Source: Plumapathes pennacea (Eukaryota > Cnidaria > Anthozoa > Antipatharia > Myriopathidae). Taken from it: a DNA stretch of 64,000 nucleotides. Made by a program: the position numbers and the translations under genes. This document shows, piece by piece, positions 58,072-64,000 of the stretch. The notes beneath the pieces are model-generated. The model was not told where the DNA came from, searched no databases, and saw only the letters and a list, made by a program, of their open reading frames with translations. Position 1 is the first letter of the stretch. Each line of letters opens with the position of its first letter. The stretch covers positions 3,465,001 to 3,529,000 of the forward strand of contig OZ038471.1 of the NCBI GenBank assembly GCA_964036295.1, given 5' to 3'.

Positions 58072-58264
58072 GCAATTCTGAATTGTTCAGGATAATAGTC
58101 TAAATGTTTTTGGATGATTGTCGAAAATAATCCTGTCATTGTTAGGTTCAGTTTGCGTTTCTTAGTACGAGCATTCTACAGTCAGCCAATCCGTAAACAA
58201 AAAGTGAAATCCAGTTGCTTGGTGCTTATTCCGAAGCAAGCACATGGCAATGGCGTGCTCTTTT

Positions 58265-58471
58265 CAACCTTTCACTCCCAAGTTTAAAATGCAGAATCTC
58301 CCAACCTTTGAAAAGGAAAATGTGTGAGTGATGTAGTGAGGGTTGATAGTTTAATCTGCTGTAAAATGAGCAAGGTATCAAAAGCCAAGTTCTCCTTACT
58401 GTATGATATATCTCTGGTGAGAAAACTGAAAGAGGAAATTGAAGTTGATCACTTGGGAATGAAAGGGTTAA
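58265..58471. mobile_element. MITE TTAACCCTTTCACTCCC, hybrid copy before NLR gene 2
   Basis: It is oriented like 29331-29539, but its left end (aaaatgcagaatctc) matches the reverse complement of the copy at 28263-28473 better. It is consistent with a recombinant of the two. Confidence 0.7.
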
Positions 58472-59508
58472 AGATATATTCTTCGTTTGAAGATTGTCCT
58501 TATTTAGAAGCCCGTTATATGGAGAAAAATTGTTTTTGAAGCCCGGAAGACACCCAGTCTAAATCCGTTTCCACGAGAAATCACAACTCGGTGTCGACAG
58601 GGTGTCACCCTTGGCGCAGGGAAACCTCGTGTCCCTCTAGACAACTTTTGGCCATATAAACGAGACCTGGAGCTGTGACGTTATATTGCTATTGTTTTTA
58701 AATGTGTGTAAAAGCTGACAGAGAATACATGCGCCTTTCATAGCGGTTCTTTAAGCCTTTTTTATACTAGGAACACTGAGAGGTTAACACTGCTAACAAG
58801 TAACGCTAAAAGCGTGTTTTCATTAGTCGATGTGTATCTGGTTAATATTCCGGAGCCCTTGTCTCCGTGATGAATCTACAACAAAGGCACCGCAAATTGT
58901 GTTTGTTGCACAAGCCGAAACGTAAACAAAGGCAATAAGCGTTCAATTCTCAGAATCAAGCACGGTTTAGTAGAAACTTTTCTTGGAAACTCCGATCACA
59001 AGTCACTGAAAACCGGTGTCCCTTTTAATAATTATTGCAGTGTGCGTGTCATGGTAGTACGTCTGACAGATTTTGTCACTATGTATACCCGTCAATAAGA
59101 GTAAACATAGTTTTAAATTTGCATGTTAGAGCTTGGCGAAATATGAATAACAATTACAACATGGCTCCCGCAATGTGGCAGCTGGCAATTGTTTTTGATT
59201 TGTTTTGTGTGTTTGGCTTGAATAGCGCCTGAACTAATCTAAACCAAACTGTACTTTCGGTAAAAATTGAGTTCAGTTATTTGGTATTTGCTAATGAGGC
59301 CATTTGAATTTGATAGTGGGTAGAACTTGTCAGGAAAAGTGTACTATCAGTATTGTAGTAAAAAAAATGGGCGAATGGTCAACAGCACTTGAGCAGACTG
59401 ATGCAAATTAACATAAAAACAATCGCTTTTCATTGGCGTCACCCAATGACAGGCTTCGACTTAGTGAGTTGATGAGCATCTGAAAGCCATGCAACAAGCG
59501 TTTTAACT

Positions 59509-62500
59509 ATGTCGACTACTTCGCTTCCAAGAACTTCAGAATCTTTTCAAAAGTTGGAGAAATTATGCAAGGACACATCCAGTCTATTTACTTGGGATGA
59601 AGAGCAAAAAGTGTTTAACTCTTTAGAAATTAAGAACACTTTAGGAATCGATCGCCCAAACACGTTCTATGACGGGTTGCGTTTGTTACAAAAGCAAGGA
59701 CAGATAAAAGAAGACAACGTGGTAATGATAGAGAAGTGTTTCGCGCAACACTCATCTAGAAAAGATGAAATCCAAAGAGTGGTGGGCAAGTACAAGAGCA
59801 AGATTTGCAGAGTCCGACCATTGCTAACAGGAAGAGATGACGAGATTGAAGTAGTCACAGCTAAACTTCAATCCGATGAAAGTGCTGTGGTCAATCTATA
59901 TGGAGAGAGTGGTGTGGGAAAGACGACCCTCGCAAAGGAGATCTGCTATCGCTGGGAAAAGTCGCTGGGAAGATCCGTGATGGTAGATTTGAGAGAGGTC
60001 AAAGAAATGAAGTATCTCTACTTTGACACTTTGCATACTCTCGAACCCGACAAGACCATTTTGGTCTATGACGAGGAAGCGGTTCTCAAGCGCGTTCGAG
60101 GACTCACGGAAGAGGACAAAGTTCTCTTGGTTCTGTTTGATAACTGTGATCAATTTGCAGGCGGTGAAGACGAGGAGAGTAAGAGCTTACAAATGAAATT
60201 TTTGGGTTTCCTTGAGCGGCTTAAAAGCCCGGAAGTTGACAAGTTCAATAAGCTCAGGATCTTGTTGACAGCCGTAAATCAGTTCGCTGCCGAGAAATCA
60301 GCTATAGAAGATGTATATCTGAAACCTCTGGAAAAAAGACAGTCAGGGGAACTACTGATGTCTGAAGGAGAACTACATATTGCAGAAGAACAGAAAAGCA
60401 AGGTGTTGCAACTATGTGCAGGGAGGCCACTATTACTTAAGATTTTGGCTGCTGCAGTGAAGCAAGAAGGAGTAAAACTCAAAAACTTGATTAGTAACAT
60501 AGAAGAGAGATTTATAAAGGCCAAAGGTAAGCCAATAGAAACGGTGAAGCCATCAGGAGAAGAAAAACCAGATACCAAAGAGAGTGAGCCAGAAAGAACC
60601 ACCAGAGAAGAGCTGAAGGTTGATGTTCAAGACTCCTCATTTTTGAGACCAATGTTTTTCAATCTACCGAGCAAAGAGTTGCAGGATGCAGTTGTTTCAT
60701 TATCTTTGTTTTGCCGTCCATTTTTGCCAGCTGCGTCAGCTCGTGTTCTTAATGTTGAGGAGGATAAAGCAATTTTCCTCCTGGAATGCCTCAGGAGCTA
60801 CAACTTTATAACAATTGAAGATCCAAGCGCAAATGAGTTGATTTATGACATTCACCCTATGCTCAAGGCATTTGTGAATGACATACGAAATGAAGCAGAT
60901 TTCAAACAAGTTTTCCGAGAAGCTGAGACTCGGTTCTCGCACTGGTTTATGGACAAGGCTACTAGTCTTGCCAAACTACTTGATGGAGACTATGTCAAAG
61001 TCCTTCGCATGTTCAATGAAGAAAGGGCCAACTATGAGCTTGCACTGGACATCACTACAAACAGAGACCACCTTTTTATTTCTGACGGATGGTACCATGA
61101 TAACGCCATGCTGGCTTTCCTTTTTGATGCCATGCTTAATCGGAAAATAAGGAGGAAACTGTTCCAGTCTTGGGCAGACACTGCAGAAAAGGAAGGAAAA
61201 GGTAAAATTGGTTTCGAGTACTGATCACAATGAGCAAAGCAAATACTGTACTACGATAACTGACTTACAGTCGCCTTTCACTGTAACACCGAAATCATTC
61301 ATAAACCTGTCAGCATAATTGCAACATGTTACAAATATTTAATATCAAAGAATACAGGGGTACTGGCATCCCGTAATAACCTCAGGGTTAAAAATGTCGG
61401 GTAGCCAGTTGACAAGAAATGTGGTAAATGTTTAGGTCGGGCACATACAAAAAATACACACACACACAATATACCGATTACCAGTAAAGTACGATAAATA
61501 GCTAACAAAATGGCATCATTATCTCAAAAGGAGCAATGCAGAGAAAGGACAATATTAGTAATTTTCAATAAAATTCTGTTTGATTTTCTTCAATCTTGAA
61601 TGAAGACAATGAAGAGTGTTTTGCATCTTCATTAACGGAATTCCATATTGAAGGACCTTGAAACCTTATGTTAAATTTTCCGTAATTTGTTCTTGCTCTT
61701 GGGAGATAATATGACTGTTACCAGCATAATTATCCTATGGTAGGTTGTATGTGTTCAAGAACAAAAAAGGTAGACCACTTAGTATTTTGTTGCGTGTTAG
61801 TCCAAAAGTCTGGTGTTTCACAAAATGTGTATGGCAGCATTGTGAAGTAAGTTGCAAAGTACACGTTGCAACAAGATCAAACACTGTTGCGAAAAGTGTA
61901 GAAAACTGTTCAACTCTAATTTGCTGCAACTTGTCACGCAATTTTCGATGCGTTGTAAAATGCAAAGAGGTGGTTCCTTTCTCAGTTATTTTTTCTGCAA
62001 CTTGTTTTGCGACGGCGTTCCGTTTACAAGTTGCAAGAAAAATTGCCTTATGTGACATGGTGTGTACTGATTTTTTTTTTTTTTTCTGATAAGATTGTCT
62101 TGCTGCTAATCTGAGGTGCTGGGAAGCCCTTCAAGTTCTTGAGTCCGAAGGAAGCCACAGGGCTAATGAAGTATTGAAGAAAGCGGAGGTATCCATTAGC
62201 AACGTTGCTGAAAAAGATACAGATTTGTTCAGATTAACAAAAGCGAAGTATCTTTTCACTCTTGGGAAAATCCACCGGAAGCTGTATGATGAACCAGAAG
62301 GAGCTCTTCAAGAATACGAAAAGTCCCTCGGCTTAATGGATCAATTTCTGCCCGGAGATCACACAGAAAAAGCGAGGTGTCTGAATGCGATAGGGAACTG
62401 TTATCAACGCCTTAATAAGCCCGACAAAGCCATTGACTACTTTCAACGTGTGCACGATATGAGAAGGAAATTGTCCGGGGAATTGCATTACGATATGCCA

Positions 62501-63495
62501 GTGTACAAGAGCCAAATAGGTACAGTGTGCCACCGCAAAGGAGATTATGACCAAGCCATCAAGCACTACCAGAGTGCAATTGAGCTTGAAGAGAAATTGA
62601 AGATTTCTGGTTATGAAAGCACGGCTGTGTACTATCGCAACATTGCCAGTGCATATTTGTTCAAGGATGAGTATGCTAAAGCCTTGGAACCAGCCACGAA
62701 AGCGTACGAAATCCGGAATGAAATCCTCGGTAAGCATCCAGAGACTACACGAAGCTTGTATCAGTTAGGGTTGATTTGGGATTTTCAAAACAAACTTTCG
62801 AAGGCACTCCCGAAGTATAAAGAAGCCTGGGAAATGGAGAAATCTTTACGAAAAGGTAATCACAGTGAAGTGAGGGACGAAATTTTTAAACGTCTCAGGT
62901 CACTGTCTCCTGGCGGCTTTTTCCACAGAAAGGAAAAGAAATTGCTTGAAGAAGATGCACTGGAGTTTTATCTCAAACTTTGGGAAGAGGAGAGGTCCTT
63001 TGAAGAGTTCGAACCTTCAGCTTCAAGTGAGAAGATCATGAACATGATAATTGATTTGTACAAGAGCCTGGGAAGCAACAAGGATCCCGAATACGAAAGA
63101 AAGAGGCTCAACTTTTTCCAGGAAGCTTTGGAGGACTATAAAGGGCAATGGAAGGAGCTTGAAAGAGAGAAAGAAAAGGAGTTAGGTGATTCCAAACCTC
63201 ACAGGGAACAAGTGGTAGACAAAATATTACTGTTGGCTTCAAGTCTCAAGGACAAAAAAACAGAAAAAGAATACAAGGATATCAAGAAGGTATGTACGAA
63301 ACACACGTACGCAACTCTCTCTTTTCACCATCATCTGCAATTATATCTTGTTGGAGAGTTAAAGCTGCGAAGTATAACTCATATATCGCAAGGCAATAAT
63401 CTTTTTTGTTCCTTCGTAGATATTGAAAAAGGGGAAATATGTTGCAAGAAGAAGAGAATCTCTTAGGGAACCTGAAGGTAATAAAAGGACAATAG

Positions 63496-63557
<62 letters not shown>

Positions 63558-63899
63558 GTTTACTATTATTTTTAGTTATATTATTTTATGTAGACTTGCA
63601 CGAATACTTGGGATAACCTTCCCGATAATTGCAAGGATGCACAATGAAAGTATTGTGCTAGCCAAAGCAATTTTGAAGGGATAAAAAATGCTGATTTTAA
63701 CGATTAATATGTACAGCGGCCAAACACTGCTTCTCTCTATTACAGGTGCGTTAGTGAAGACAGAGGAAATGGAAGAAGAGGAAGTTAAACTTAGAGAAGA
63801 GGCGAGGAATGTAGAGGACGATTGGGAGGACGCGAAAGAAGAGGAACATACAGCGGCTTTCAGTGATGAAGATGATGACTATGAACAGATCTCTGAAAC
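59509..63899 (+). CDS. NLR-like gene 2: DED-like + NB-ARC + TPR, 3' end beyond the window
   Basis: Exons 59509-61201, 62094-63289, 63420-63477 and 63746-63899 join in frame and in the same phases as gene 1. The N-terminus, P-loop GESGVGKT, Walker B and GRPLLLKI are almost identical to gene 1; the linker after NB-ARC and the winged helix differ more. The TPR exon is shorter (about 398 codons against 540) and has only two to three of the EALxFYxxxW-type repeats. Exon 3 encodes KKGKYVARRRESLREPEG, matching the short exon 3 of gene 1. The acidic exon 4 lacks VVQP repeats and ends GAAAC|GTAAAG, the same phase 2 donor as in gene 1; read through, a stop would follow at 63901. The rest, presumably ZU5-UPA-Death, lies outside. 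Confidence 0.8.
61741..62060. repeat. Repeat-like stretch with GTTGCAA/TTGCAAC blocks, intron 1 of NLR gene 2
   Basis: Many near-copies of 'agttgcaa'/'ttgcaact' on both strands leave open frames in several phases, but no domain can be seen. It is probably transposon-derived. The preceding 61240-61740 has no feature I can name. Confidence 0.4.
63494..63556. repeat. (ATT)n microsatellite
   Basis: A nearly uninterrupted ATT run of about 20 triplets in the intron between exons 3 and 4 of NLR gene 2, where gene 1 has none. Confidence 0.95.
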
Positions 63900-64000
63900 G
63901 TAAAGCAATTCAGTTGTTTATAGTTGTATATTGCGTCTAGTCTTGTTACTTATACACAAAGAATATTTTATAGTCACATGCAATTCTTTTAATTTTTAAT

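Larger units (their letters stand above)
56948..59508. other. Gap between NLR genes 1 and 2
   Basis: It holds, in order: a TIR element (56989-57551), AT-rich sequence with a diverged arm of the 9786 fold-back family, a 79-bp copy of lectin exon sequence (57993-58071), an inverted copy of 28474-28656 (58088-58265), a MITE (58265-58471), and about 1 kb almost identical to the 5' flank of NLR gene 1 (58471-59508). No independent gene is supported. Confidence 0.65.

Noticed and set aside
61745-62089. Overlapping frames on both strands in intron 1 of NLR gene 2
   Set aside because: They come from the repeated GTTGCAA blocks; no domain, and the region is absent from the paralogous intron.

Overview
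The window is eukaryotic: AT-rich DNA, genes split into many short exons with GT/AG introns, abundant short inverted-repeat transposons, and protein families typical of invertebrate animals. The mix of CapA-like (PGA_cap) proteins, discoidin/C-type-lectin/Ig receptors and death-fold NB-ARC-TPR proteins points to a cnidarian, most likely an anthozoan such as a stony coral. The species cannot be fixed from the sequence. Exon joins below are my own; they rest on GT/AG sites, on phases that close across whole genes, and on agreement between paralogues.

Layout. (1) 1-19.1 kb, minus strand: a tandem array of CapA/PGA_cap metallophosphatase-like genes, with three complete seven-exon genes (B 380, C 377 and D 374 codons), one gene (A) running off the left edge, and a decayed copy between B and C. 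Its introns and gaps hold many MITE-like elements and a 32-bp satellite. (2) 20.5-27.3 kb, minus strand: one nine-exon gene whose joined frame is 767 aa. It encodes a predicted type I receptor: signal peptide, F5/8C (discoidin) domain, C-type lectin with EPN/WND motifs, an unrecognised Cys-rich domain, an Ig domain, a TM segment, and a tail with a canonical ITAM spacing (YEDL-x7-YHSL), an ITSM-like TYYEIV and a YLNV. Almost all exons are phase 1-1. (3) 30.6-56.9 kb, plus strand, divergent from the receptor: a giant gene with a death-effector-like N-terminus, NB-ARC, TPRs, then four tandem ~5.3-kb genomic units, each encoding an acidic repeat linker, ZU5-ZU5-UPA and a Death domain. The 36 proposed exons join without a frame break into about 4,249 codons. 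(4) 59.5 kb to the right edge: a second NB-ARC-TPR gene, paralogous to the first and starting from a nearly identical promoter and first exon, cut by the window end.

Taken together, regions 2-4 look like an innate-immunity neighbourhood: a cell-surface lectin receptor with tyrosine signalling motifs, head to head with NLR-like intracellular receptors ending in death-fold/ZU5-UPA output modules. The link is inferred from position and domains only. The strongest candidates for something undescribed are the ITAM/ITSM receptor and the quadruple ZU5-UPA-Death NLR, whose units are still being duplicated: a ~6.2-kb stretch repeats itself at a 5,284-bp lag with no difference I could find.
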